37,800 nt of DNA from Paenibacillus naphthalenovorans (GTDB lineage: Bacteria; Bacillota; Bacilli; Paenibacillales; NBRC-103111). This document shows, piece by piece, positions 25,352 through 34,720 of this stretch. The DNA is taken from contig NZ_FNDY01000039.1 of assembly GCF_900099895.1 (NCBI RefSeq), forward strand, positions 1 to 37,800. Direction: 5' to 3'. How positions within the stretch are numbered: the first letter of the stretch is position 1; each line of letters opens with the position of its first letter. The translations under genes were made by a program, and so were the position numbers. Under the pieces are notes generated by a model. The model did not search any database. It saw only the letters and a program-made list of their open reading frames with translations, and was not told the origin of the DNA.

Positions 25352-26404
25352 CTATTGTAATGCTTTTAATAAATTATTCAAATTGTTTTGCATAATTGAC
25401 ACATAATCCTCACCTTGCTTGACCTGTTCCTCCGTCAGTCCTTCGATCGGATTGAGGACAAGCGTTTCCACTCCCGCATCGTTGGCCAGCGTCCGGGCCA
25501 TCTTGTCGGAGACCAGTTCCTCAAAGAATATATATTTGAGCTGGTTGTCTTTTATGAATTTAAGAATGGCCTGCATATCCTTTGAGGTAGGCTCGGCGTC
25601 CGCCGTCAGGCCCATGATTGATTTTTGTACCAGGCCGTACTCCTTGGCCAAGTAGCCAAACGATTGGTGCGTCACGACGATTTCTTTCTTGGAAGTGCCT
25701 GCCAGCTTCTCTTTGTATTGGTTATGCAGCTCATCCAGCTGATCCGCGAGCTTTTTGAAGTTGGCTTCATAGTCCGCCTGATTCGCCGCATCCACTTTGA
25801 TAAGAGCGTCTTTCACATTTTGCGCGATGATCTTGGCATTAACCGGGCTTAACCAAACGTGAGGATCCATTCCCGACTCATTATGTTCGTCTTGATGCTC
25901 ATCCTCGTGCTCGTCTTGGTGCTCATCCTTATGGGCATCCTGCGCAGCGTCGTCATCATGTCCATTGCCTTTTTCCTCATGGCCATGATCATGTCCGTCC
26001 TCCGTACCCGGGATGAGCGTAATCCCTTTGCTTGCTTCCACGGCAGTCATACCGGACTTCTTATCCAGGCTGCTTAGCGTCTGATTGACCCAGCCCTCGA
26101 AACCCGCTCCCAAATAGATAAACAGATCCGCCTTGGACAAATTGGACATATCCTGACCCTTAGGCGACCAGTCATGAGGTTCAACTCCTGTAGGAACCAG
26201 ATTGATGACATTCACATGCGCTCCGCCGATTTTGGAAGCAAAATCATACAGCGGATAGAAGCTTGCAACCACATTGATTTTCCCGTCCTCCATGGCTTGC
26301 TGCGGCTGGCTGCCGGTGCAGCCCGATAATGCGATGGATAGCATGAGAACAAGAATAAATGGTACAACCGTGCGTTTGTATATCTTTTGAAAAGACATCG
26401 GCAA
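25352..26404 (-). CDS. znuA: zinc-binding lipoprotein ZnuA/AdcA
   Basis: A 350-aa cluster A-I metal-binding lipoprotein. The lipobox ALSGC gives Cys29. Zn ligands expected from the family are visible at VEPHDW (His77), MDPHVW (His182), and VVTHQSFGY. Between the first two lies a His/Asp/Glu-rich loop (about 138-174, repeats of DEHQDEHEDEH) typical of zinc rather than manganese members. TTG at 26402-26404 is 7 bases from GGGGG; the ATG two codons later is the alternative start. First gene of the operon, behind a consensus promoter flanked by Zur-like sites. Confidence 0.93.
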   Translation of the reverse strand: MPMSFQKIYKRTVVPFILVLMLSIALSGCTGSQPQQAMEDGKINVVASFYPLYDFASKIGGAHVNVINLVPTGVEPHDWSPKGQDMSNLSKADLFIYLGAGFEGWVNQTLSSLDKKSGMTAVEASKGITLIPGTEDGHDHGHEEKGNGHDDDAAQDAHKDEHQDEHEDEHQDEHNESGMDPHVWLSPVNAKIIAQNVKDALIKVDAANQADYEANFKKLADQLDELHNQYKEKLAGTSKKEIVVTHQSFGYLAKEYGLVQKSIMGLTADAEPTSKDMQAILKFIKDNQLKYIFFEELVSDKMARTLANDAGVETLVLNPIEGLTEEQVKQGEDYVSIMQNNLNNLLKALQ

Positions 26405-26422
26405 GTCACTTCCCCCTTATGT

Positions 26423-26443
26423 AAATCGTAATTATTTTTATTA
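26423..26443 (-). promoter_or_regulatory. Zur-like box downstream of the znuA promoter
   Basis: Read on the plus strand it begins with a perfect half-site AAATCGTAAT; the other half matches 6 of 10. It lies between the -10 element and the start codon. Confidence 0.65.
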
Positions 26444-26459
26444 TGAATCGACAACGATG

Positions 26460-26489
26460 ATTATACCCCCCTCCCGGCCGGGTTGTCAA
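26460..26489 (-). promoter_or_regulatory. znuACB promoter
   Basis: Minus-strand TTGACA (26484-26489) and TATAAT (26460-26465) are both perfect sigma-A elements, 18 bp apart. Confidence 0.88.
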
Positions 26490-26492
26490 CGG

Positions 26493-26513
26493 TAAATGTA
26501 GAAATTACGATTG
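26493..26513 (-). promoter_or_regulatory. second Zur-like site upstream of the znuA promoter
   Basis: The half-site ATTACGATT (26504-26512) is near perfect; the other half matches 5 of 10. It lies directly upstream of the -35 element. Confidence 0.45.
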
Positions 26514-26523
26514 AGCGGTCATA

Positions 26524-26566
26524 TAAAAAAAAGACCCTACGGCCGGCTGATCTAACCGGTCCGTAG
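26524..26566 (-). terminator. terminator of metG
   Basis: CTACGGACCGG and CCGGCCGTAG form the stem (26537-26566); a long T run follows at 26524-26532 on the minus strand. The 110 bp between it and the metG stop contains no gene. Confidence 0.88.
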
Positions 26567-26676
26567 CGTCAATTGATCGGAGAATGATTTATTCAATTTC
26601 AACCGTTCGCCGCTGAACCTTCAAGCAAAGTCCGGGCGCTTTGATACACGTTCCCGGATTCCGGTGGTGAACAACC

Positions 26677-28689
<2,013 letters not shown>

Positions 28690-28717
28690 TTATTCTCTGC
28701 GGCAGCTTTATTTGTAC

Positions 28718-28751
28718 AAAAAAAGCCCTCATCCCTTTGGGACGAGAGCTT
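28718..28751 (-). terminator. T-box-controlled terminator before metG
   Basis: AAGCTCTCGTCCC pairs with GGGATGAGGGCTT (two mismatches) around AAA, followed by seven T. It follows the T-box core directly. Confidence 0.92.
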
Positions 28752-29050
28752 CTGCTCACGCGGTACCACCCAACTTTCCCCGAACATGTTCGTTAGCAGA
28801 CGGATGACCATCCGCTGCACGCCGTTCGAGGCTCAGCGGTCGTTGACGACCTTCCGTTAACGCCGGAATTACGATGAAAGCTAGCCAGAGGCATCTTGTC
28901 ATGACCTGCGCACCTGTACGTGCCAAGTGGCGGTACAGGCGATACGATCCATCGGCTCACCTTCATATCCTCCAGGACCATTTTCCTCTGCATCGGCCCG
29001 CCGGTTCTCAGCTCCTCCGGCTCTCTGTGCGGCTTCACGCAAAAGTACTT
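28718..29050 (-). ncRNA. T-box leader of metG (methionine specifier)
   Basis: The minus strand holds the T-box core GGGTGGTACCGCG (28759-28771), which pairs with the tRNA acceptor end, and the start of stem I (AGAGAGC, GGAGGAGCTGAGAACC at about 29000-29035). In the expected specifier loop the bases GGATATGAAGG place ATG at 28964-28966, the methionine codon. Uncharged tRNA-Met should stabilise the antiterminator. Confidence 0.93.
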
Positions 29051-29053
29051 ATC

Positions 29054-29085
29054 CGTTCATGGGATGTTAAGCCAAATATATCGAA
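29054..29085 (-). promoter_or_regulatory. candidate promoter of the metG T-box leader
   Basis: Minus-strand TTGGCT and ATAAGT are 17 bp apart just before stem I. Moderate match to sigma-A. Confidence 0.45.
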
Positions 29086-29100
29086 AATCCCCTGCCCGTG

Positions 29101-29313
29101 TCAAGGCACATGATCTACGCCCCCTGGATGAAACGGGTGGCATTTGCATATCCGTTTGACAGCAAGCCATGACCCGCGTGCCGCCCCATGGCGCTCCAGC
29201 GCTTCCAGCGCGTAGGCGGAACAGGTGGGATAGAATCGGCAGGTCGGCGGCTTCAACGGAGAGATGAACTTCCTGTAGAACAGCACCCCGCCCCGCAAAA
29301 CTTGCTTCACCAT
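29101..29313 (-). CDS. yidD: membrane protein insertion efficiency factor YidD
   Basis: A 70-aa YidD protein, full length. The family core is complete: [21 protein letters not shown], with the conserved cysteines, and [13 protein letters not shown] at the end. It assists YidC-dependent insertion of membrane proteins at the inner membrane. The ATG has AAAGGAG upstream. Shadow frames extend further but lack start signals. Confidence 0.95.
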   Translation of the reverse strand: MVKQVLRGGVLFYRKFISPLKPPTCRFYPTCSAYALEALERHGAARGSWLAVKRICKCHPFHPGGVDHVP

Positions 29314-29664
29314 CGGCGCAGCTCCTTTGCTTTAGAACCGGCAATCGGCCAACGTATAATTTCATGATGCCGCATGATGGGTGTCATGTCAAATCGATCG
29401 CTTAAGGATCCGGCGGCATCTTTTCTTCTGCATCACTAAGCTGAAAATCAGCTTAACAGGCTGCGATGCCGCCATTTTTCCTGCTGTTAGATTGATTTTC
29501 AGCTTCACAGAGCCCGGTCCCGGAATAATTAAGTACCGGATATTTACAGTTCCTTCCATATCCAGGCTGACGCCAAGCCCCAAGCCGCTCCAAGACAAGC
29601 CGTCCTCTCATCCGAGTGCAGCCCTCTGCTCCGCCTCTGCCAGCTGCTATTATGCCTGGCCGTT
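29314..29664. other. intergenic region between the mreB-like gene and yidD, with nested hairpins
   Basis: No convincing gene. On the plus strand GGCGGCATC (29412-29420) pairs perfectly with GATGCCGCC (29465-29473), enclosing a second hairpin AAGCTGA/TCAGCTT (29439-29455); ATTTTT follows the outer stem. A 69-codon minus-strand frame (29389-29598, TTG start) crosses this structure but lacks a ribosome site. Confidence 0.55.
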
Positions 29665-30741
29665 CTAGGCCTCGCTCCTTACCGTTTCCTCTACCGCTTT
29701 GCCTGCCGCAATCTCACGCAACGCGACCCGGCTGCTCTTGCCCAGGCGCCCGTTTTGGTAATCCAGCATCCGGCCGGCGCCTAATGCCGTGCAGTCCATC
29801 GGCTGGTCCGCAATATGCACCGGCACTCCGGTTTCCTTCTGTATCCGCTCGTCCAGTCCGTGAAGAAGCGCACCGCCGCCGCAGAGCAATATGCCCCGAT
29901 CCATCACATCGCCGGCCAGCTCCGGCGGGCATTTCTCCAATGTCACCCGGATCGCTTCGAGAATGGTCATCAAGAAATCGTCCATCAATGAAGAGATTTC
30001 ACTAGAGGTCAAGTGAAGCGAACGCGGAAGCCCGTCGATCAGGTCGCGTCCTCTGATATCCATACCTTTCTTCTCGCCATCCGGGTCCAGCACCGATCCG
30101 ATCCGTATCTTGATTTCTTCAGCCGTCCGCTCTCCGATAGCCATATTATAGGTGCGCTTAACATAATCGATGATATCCTTGTCGATGGACATGCCTGCCC
30201 GCCGCACGGTATGACTCACTACAATCCCGCCTAGCGAAAGAACCGCCACCTGGCTTGTTCCGCCTCCGATGTCAAGCACCAGGCTGCCGATAGGCTCGTC
30301 CACCGGCAACCCGGCGCCCAGCGCCGCCGCAAGCGGCTCCTCCACCGCTACCGCCTTCTTTGCCCCTTTATGTATGACCGTTTCCTCTACGGCACGCTTT
30401 TGCACATTCGTAATCCCGCACGGCACCGAAATATACACCTGCGAGCTTCGAAACCAGGGAGCGCGCCCCTGAACCTTTTTCACAAAATGCTGCAGCATCG
30501 CGCTGGTCACATCAAAATTGGCGATCACACCGTCCATAAGAGGGTAAATAATATCGAGGTTGCCCGGCGTACGCCCGATCATCGCCTGCGCTTCTGTTCC
30601 AACCGCAACAATCTCTCCCGTATCCTGACGAATCGCCACCACGGACGGCTCACGCAGAACAATCCCTTTCCCCTGCTGATAAATGACCGTATTGGATGTA
30701 CCCAGGTCTATTCCATAAAGCATATCAAATCGTTTTAACAT
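29665..30741 (-). CDS. MreB-family actin-like protein
   Basis: A 358-aa bacterial actin of the MreB/Mbl/MreBH group. ATPase motifs: phosphate 1 GIDLGTSNTVIY (about 10-21), phosphate 2 VLDIGGGTSQVAVLSLGG, adenosine motif ILLCGGGALLHGLDE. It should form membrane-associated filaments guiding cell-wall synthesis. It is about 20 residues longer than usual at the C-terminus (GKSSRVALREIAAGKAVEE). AAGGAGG precedes the ATG. Its start overlaps the kinase gene by 7 bp, so it is part of a two-component operon and is not in an mreBCD cluster. Which paralogue it is cannot be settled by eye. Confidence 0.9.
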   Translation of the reverse strand: MLKRFDMLYGIDLGTSNTVIYQQGKGIVLREPSVVAIRQDTGEIVAVGTEAQAMIGRTPGNLDIIYPLMDGVIANFDVTSAMLQHFVKKVQGRAPWFRSSQVYISVPCGITNVQKRAVEETVIHKGAKKAVAVEEPLAAALGAGLPVDEPIGSLVLDIGGGTSQVAVLSLGGIVVSHTVRRAGMSIDKDIIDYVKRTYNMAIGERTAEEIKIRIGSVLDPDGEKKGMDIRGRDLIDGLPRSLHLTSSEISSLMDDFLMTILEAIRVTLEKCPPELAGDVMDRGILLCGGGALLHGLDERIQKETGVPVHIADQPMDCTALGAGRMLDYQNGRLGKSSRVALREIAAGKAVEETVRSEA

Positions 30742-32192
30742 GACGAATTTCCTCCTTCAAGGGCTGTATGAATGGTGGGCAACCGGAGCTCGAATACGGT
30801 GCCTTTGCCGATTTCGCTTCGTACGGAGATGGTTCCCCCGTGTAAATCCACGAGCTCACGAACAATCGCAAGCCCCAGGCCGGTACCCCGGTTCTTTTTG
30901 CTGCGTCCCCGGTCTACCTTGAAAAACCTCTCCCAAATCATCTCCTGATCATCCGGCGAAATGCCGATGCCCGTATCCGAAACGCAAAGCTGAATAAACC
31001 CCGGTTCACTCCGGGCCTTTAACGAGATGCGGCCGTCTTCCGTAAATTTGACCGCATTTTTCACCAGATTTTTCAAAATTTGCTCCAGCCGGTCAGGGTC
31101 CGCATAGGCTTTGGGCAGCTCCTCTTCCGCGGACACCTCAATGACCGTGTTTTTTTCGGCGGCCTCCGGCTCAAAAGTCGATGCCACATGCGACATCACC
31201 CGATAAACATCGACCGGGCTTCGGGCCAATGTAATTTCGTTATTTTCCAGCTTGATCAGATCCATGATATCGTCCACCAGCCGGTTCATATGCAGCGTTT
31301 CTTTATAAATGATATCGTAATATCTGGGCTTGGCCGCATGATCGATCAGATCGTCCTGCAGCGCCTCCAGAAATCCCTGCATCGCCGTCAGCGGCGTCCG
31401 CAGCTCATGGGATACATTAGCGAGAAAATCCTGCCGGATCTGCTCCAGCTTTCTTTTTTCATAATCGATCTTCTCCAGTTTTTCCGCCATTTGATTTATC
31501 GTCGCCGCCAAATCGCCGATTTCATCCTTCGACGGAATATTGATCCGCTCGCCGTAGTCGCCGAGTCCGATTTTGGACGCAACCTTATCAATTTCACGCA
31601 AAGGACGCGAAATCGACCAGGACAAATAGGAAGCGATCGCTGCGGACAGCATCATTCCAAGCAGCGTAACCCACAGAATCGTCTCCCTCATGCTTGTAAT
31701 GGTCTGGTTCATGCCGACAACCGGCGCATGCAGAACGATCCCCCCATAGACGACATCGTCCTTTCCCCAAGGGACGGCAACCGACAGCATGGTTTCTTTC
31801 AGGCCTTCAAATTGCAGATTTAATGTGGCATCCTCGCCTTGGAGCACTTTCCGGACTATGGAAGGCTCCACGGATTTCCCGATATATACTTCATCTTTAC
31901 TGGATGTAGCTACAATGCGGCCGCTGCGGTCAAAGGTCCAGATTCGCGTATCGAACGACTGGTCAAAAAAGATCAGCAAATCCTTCATGCGCTCATCGGA
32001 TTGCTGAAAATTTTGAATGGTCAGATTCACGCGTTTGGCCTTGCGAAGCAGTTCCTCCCGCTGGGTGTCGACAATATAATCCTTGGTCCAAAAAGATAAA
32101 AGCAATCCGACCGCACACAGTCCAAGCAGTACCGTAAGCATGTAACTGAATAACAACCGCCGAAAAATGCTCTTATGTACGCCGAAAATCAT
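30735..32192 (-). CDS. membrane sensor histidine kinase (ResE/PhoR-like)
   Basis: A 485-aa kinase with membrane segments near 12-34 and 171-192, an extracytoplasmic sensor with a PAS/Cache-like look (IWTFDRSGRIVATSS, GGIVLHAPV), HAMP (about 190-243), H-box NVSHELRTPLTA with His262, N-box NLVKNAVKFT, and G-boxes DTGIGI and GTGLGLAIV. It overlaps the regulator gene by 4 bp and the MreB gene by 7 bp, so the three are made together. The linked MreB suggests an envelope or cell-shape signal; that is inference. Confidence 0.9.
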   Translation of the reverse strand: MIFGVHKSIFRRLLFSYMLTVLLGLCAVGLLLSFWTKDYIVDTQREELLRKAKRVNLTIQNFQQSDERMKDLLIFFDQSFDTRIWTFDRSGRIVATSSKDEVYIGKSVEPSIVRKVLQGEDATLNLQFEGLKETMLSVAVPWGKDDVVYGGIVLHAPVVGMNQTITSMRETILWVTLLGMMLSAAIASYLSWSISRPLREIDKVASKIGLGDYGERINIPSKDEIGDLAATINQMAEKLEKIDYEKRKLEQIRQDFLANVSHELRTPLTAMQGFLEALQDDLIDHAAKPRYYDIIYKETLHMNRLVDDIMDLIKLENNEITLARSPVDVYRVMSHVASTFEPEAAEKNTVIEVSAEEELPKAYADPDRLEQILKNLVKNAVKFTEDGRISLKARSEPGFIQLCVSDTGIGISPDDQEMIWERFFKVDRGRSKKNRGTGLGLAIVRELVDLHGGTISVRSEIGKGTVFELRLPTIHTALEGGNSSC

Positions 32193-32881
32193 CGTTCCGC
32201 CTCAAATTTATACCCGACGCCCCATATCGTCTGGATACAATCCTTTTTATACGGATTAAGCTTCTCCCGCAGTTTCTTGACATGCACGTCTACCGTACGG
32301 ATGTCACCGATAAAGTCATAGCCCCACACCTGTTCCAGAAGCTGCTCCCGGGTGTACACCGTTCCCGGAGATTTGGCCATGTGCGTAAGCAAATCGAACT
32401 CCTTCGGACGCAGCATAATTTTTTCTTCCCCTACCAGCACCTCGCGACGATCCGGGTGAATCGACAAACCGTCAAACGTATAGGTTTGTTCCTGTTCCTC
32501 CGAACTTTTTCTAGGCTGCATGCGCCGAAAAATCGCCTTAATGCGCGCGACAAGCTCCCTCGGGCTGAACGGCTTCGTAACATAATCGTCTGCGCCAAGC
32601 TCAAGTCCGAGCACCCTGTCGATCTCCTCGCCTTTAGCCGTCAGCATGATGATCGGAATATCATAGCGTTTCAGTATTTCGCGGCACGCCTCGTACCCGT
32701 CCATCTTGGGCATCATGACGTCCAATATAATAATGTCCGGAGATTCTTTTTCTACCATCTCCAGCGCGGCTTCTCCGTCCTGGGCTTCCACCATCTCGAT
32801 ATGCTGCTTTTCGAAATAGAGCCGGATGATCTCCCGTACATTTGGATCGTCATCGGCTACAAGCACCTTCCAGGGATTCAT
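32189..32881 (-). CDS. OmpR/PhoB-family response regulator (ResD/WalR-like)
   Basis: A 230-aa regulator: receiver with acidic pocket VADDDP, phospho-acceptor Asp54 (IIILDVMMP), Lys in YVTKPFSPRE, then winged-helix DNA-binding domain (RPKEFDLLTHMA, VWGYDFIGDIRTVDVHVKKLR). The ATG at 32879-32881 is 8 bases from AAAGGAG; a TTG one codon upstream is possible. First gene of the regulator-kinase-MreB operon. Confidence 0.92.
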   Translation of the reverse strand: MNPWKVLVADDDPNVREIIRLYFEKQHIEMVEAQDGEAALEMVEKESPDIIILDVMMPKMDGYEACREILKRYDIPIIMLTAKGEEIDRVLGLELGADDYVTKPFSPRELVARIKAIFRRMQPRKSSEEQEQTYTFDGLSIHPDRREVLVGEEKIMLRPKEFDLLTHMAKSPGTVYTREQLLEQVWGYDFIGDIRTVDVHVKKLREKLNPYKKDCIQTIWGVGYKFEAER

Positions 32882-32962
32882 CAATTCAGCTCCTTTTATA
32901 TATATTGAAGTCCCTATCCTATAGGATTCTCTTGAGCCTTTGAATTTGCGGGGGGAAACAAG

Positions 32963-33010
32963 AAAAAGGAAGCTATTTCCTCATGTCGGAACATGATGGA
33001 AACAGCCTCC
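32963..33010 (-). terminator. terminator of the small lipoprotein gene
   Basis: GGAGGCTGTTTCC and GGAAATAGCTTCC form a stem with two mismatches (32968-33010), followed by TTTTT on the minus strand. Confidence 0.85.
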
Positions 33011-33018
33011 AGGGGATC

Positions 33019-33273
33019 TTACTTGGCTTGTGGAGATTCCGTCGTACCAGCGTCACCGGCACCATCATTCACTTCCGGTGCCGTGGACGGAGAGTCTGTG
33101 CTTAAGTCACCTTTGTTGGAGTCCGGTGCAGGTGCGGGGGTCATTGTTCCTGTATCGCCGGACGGCGTTGAGTTCGAAGGAACGTCACTACTTGTTCCCC
33201 CTTCGCCTGAGCAGCCGGAGAGCAGCCCTAATATCAACATTCCGCCCAGCACACATACAAACCATCGTCTCAT
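33019..33273 (-). CDS. small Ser/Thr/Pro-rich lipoprotein
   Basis: An 84-aa protein with a type II signal peptide ending in the lipobox LLSGC (Cys21). The mature part is disordered and rich in Ser, Thr, Pro, Gly and Asp, with no domain. AAAGGAG lies before the ATG and a terminator follows the stop, so it is a real single gene. Function unknown; it could be a surface spacer or envelope-stress protein. Confidence 0.75.
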   Translation of the reverse strand: MRRWFVCVLGGMLILGLLSGCSGEGGTSSDVPSNSTPSGDTGTMTPAPAPDSNKGDLSTDSPSTAPEVNDGAGDAGTTESPQAK

Positions 33274-33575
33274 GCTCTAGCTCCTTTCCAGAATCGGTGA
33301 TCGCCTTACAAGCTCTAATATAAGATAAAAACATGTTCAAACTGTGTTGAAACCTTGACCGGAAGTTTAAATAAGTATGATCAAACGGTGAACATTTCGT
33401 CCAGACGACAGAATTTGAGCATTTCTAACGAATTCTATAAAAGTGACGATCGAGCGATTTGCTCCAGGACTAACGGCTGCGCAGTATGATATGGGGACTT
33501 AGAGGAGCTGAATGCTCTCAATACATATTTCCGAATCACAACATCATAACCACATTGTCATGGAGGGTGAAGACC
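33274..33575. other. intergenic region before the RHH-PIN pair
   Basis: Carries the lipoprotein leader on the minus strand and the leader of the RHH gene on the plus strand. I see no certain promoter, repeat or RNA. Confidence 0.35.
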
Positions 33576-33917
33576 GTGAACAATTCCAAAGATTTCGTAA
33601 AAAATCAATTGAATAAATGGAAGAACGCCGCAGCAGGGCTCCTTTCATCGGGAGGGGAAGCCATGGATACGCATGCCGTTGAACTGGAGCCCGAATATTA
33701 CGAGAAATGCCGGCAAATGGCCGAAGTACAGAACACAACCGTATCCGCTGTAGTCCATTATATGATTGAGCAATATTTTGCCGGCCGTTCACAAGATACC
33801 TTGTTCCAAACGACGGCAGATCAGAAAGACAAAAATCCGCTGCTTCAGCTTGACGCGCTAACCAGGCGTAAAGCACCTTATACCCCAGAGGAGGCACAGG
33901 AATATGATCTTACATAA
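33576..33917 (+). CDS. ribbon-helix-helix (antitoxin-like) protein
   Basis: A 113-aa protein. Residues about 32-68 (HAVELEPEYYEKCRQMAEVQNTTVSAVVHYMIEQYF) look like a ribbon-helix-helix DNA-binding unit: one beta strand and two helices with the turn at NTTVS. The tail (75-113) is polar, as in antitoxins that wrap a toxin. GTG at 33576 follows GAGGG; ATG at 33663 follows GGGAGGGG and would give an 84-aa form without the amphipathic N-terminal helix (FVKNQLNKWKNAAAGLL). Both starts may be used. It overlaps the PIN gene by 14 bp. Confidence 0.65.
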   Translation: MNNSKDFVKNQLNKWKNAAAGLLSSGGEAMDTHAVELEPEYYEKCRQMAEVQNTTVSAVVHYMIEQYFAGRSQDTLFQTTADQKDKNPLLQLDALTRRKAPYTPEEAQEYDLT

Positions 33918-34371
33918 CGATGCGAATCTTAAGCAGGACATCTTCTTGGAGCAATCCGCCCTGATGGCATTTATGAATCCGGAAGATCCTTATTATTTGA
34001 AGGCGCGCACGATTTTCTTCGATATACACGATTTGGATCGGCGTCTGGCGACGACCAACTATGTTATCTTTGAAACGCACCAATGGCTGCGAAACCATTT
34101 TGATTTTGCCGATGCGCAATTTTTCCTGAACACCATTGACAAAGCCGTGCAGCAGGGCGTGCTGACCGTCATTCCGGGAAGCCCGGAGCTCGAGCAGGAA
34201 TCCAAGCGGCTCATCCTTGACTTTCCGAAATCCCAGTTCTCGCTGAATGAAGCCATGACGGCTGTCGTGATGCTGTCTTACCAGTTGAAACGGATTTTCA
34301 CATTTAATCCAAACTACGCCTTTCTGACCACACTGGACCGGGAGATCAGGCTGCTCCCCAGCATGTGGTAA
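33904..34371 (+). CDS. PIN-domain protein with altered active site
   Basis: A 155-aa protein with the PIN fold order: first strand DIFLEQSALMAF, helix, TTNYVIFETHQWL, central helices, FSLNEAMTAVVM, and last strand IFTFNPNYAFL. PIN ribonuclease toxins usually have Asp, Glu, Asp, Asp at the four catalytic positions; here they are Glu16, Glu57, Glu116 and Asn135. Metal binding may be changed or lost. With the overlapping RHH gene it looks like a VapBC-type toxin-antitoxin pair, possibly retired from cleavage to a regulatory role. Similarity is judged by eye from pattern only. Confidence 0.65.
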   Translation: MILHNDANLKQDIFLEQSALMAFMNPEDPYYLKARTIFFDIHDLDRRLATTNYVIFETHQWLRNHFDFADAQFFLNTIDKAVQQGVLTVIPGSPELEQESKRLILDFPKSQFSLNEAMTAVVMLSYQLKRIFTFNPNYAFLTTLDREIRLLPSMW

Positions 34372-34378
34372 CGTAAAT

Positions 34379-34432
34379 AAGCGCCGCCCCCGATTCACAG
34401 TCTTGCACTGTGACCGGGGGCGCTTTTTATTT
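34379..34432 (+). terminator. terminator of the RHH-PIN operon
   Basis: AAGCGCC..CCCG pairs with CGGGGGCGCTT, with an inner CACAGT/ACTGTG stem, followed by TTTTTATTT. It lies 8 bp after the stop. Confidence 0.92.
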
Positions 34433-34684
34433 ACAGCCGCAGTCCCGCCGCAGATCTTTACAAAATAAATATCATAAAATACAGGAACATTATGGCATAT
34501 TTTGCGTCTAAATGAACGTCACAGCTTTAACGGAAGGTATGCTATCCTTTATGACAAGTTTATCAATACATGAATTGGGGCGAAGTGGAGAACGCCATCG
34601 GCGGCTTGCGGAAGTATTCACGGCTGCTGCGCTGAATTCAGCTTAGCAGCTCGCCCTGCCACCGCTGCCGTCGTTCAAACGGCA
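34433..34684. other. intergenic region with one imperfect palindrome
   Basis: No gene seen. GCTGCTGCGCTGAA (34623-34636) faces TTCAGCTTAGCAGC (34637-34650) with two mismatches. A 21-codon frame (ATG near 34571) ends in it but has no ribosome site. Confidence 0.35.
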
Positions 34685-34720
34685 AAAAGACCGCGTCCCC
34701 CAAAGGAGACGCGGTCTTTT
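34685..34720 (-). terminator. terminator of the TrpXYZ-like operon
   Basis: AAAGACCGCGTC and GACGCGGTCTTT pair perfectly, with T run at 34685-34689 on the minus strand. It overlaps the stop codon of the ATPase gene. Confidence 0.9.

Noticed and set aside
29389..29598. 69-codon minus-strand frame between yidD and the mreB-like gene
   Set aside because: TTG start without ribosome site and it crosses a strong nested hairpin.
34571..34636. 21-codon plus-strand frame
   Set aside because: No ribosome site, very short, ends in an imperfect palindrome.
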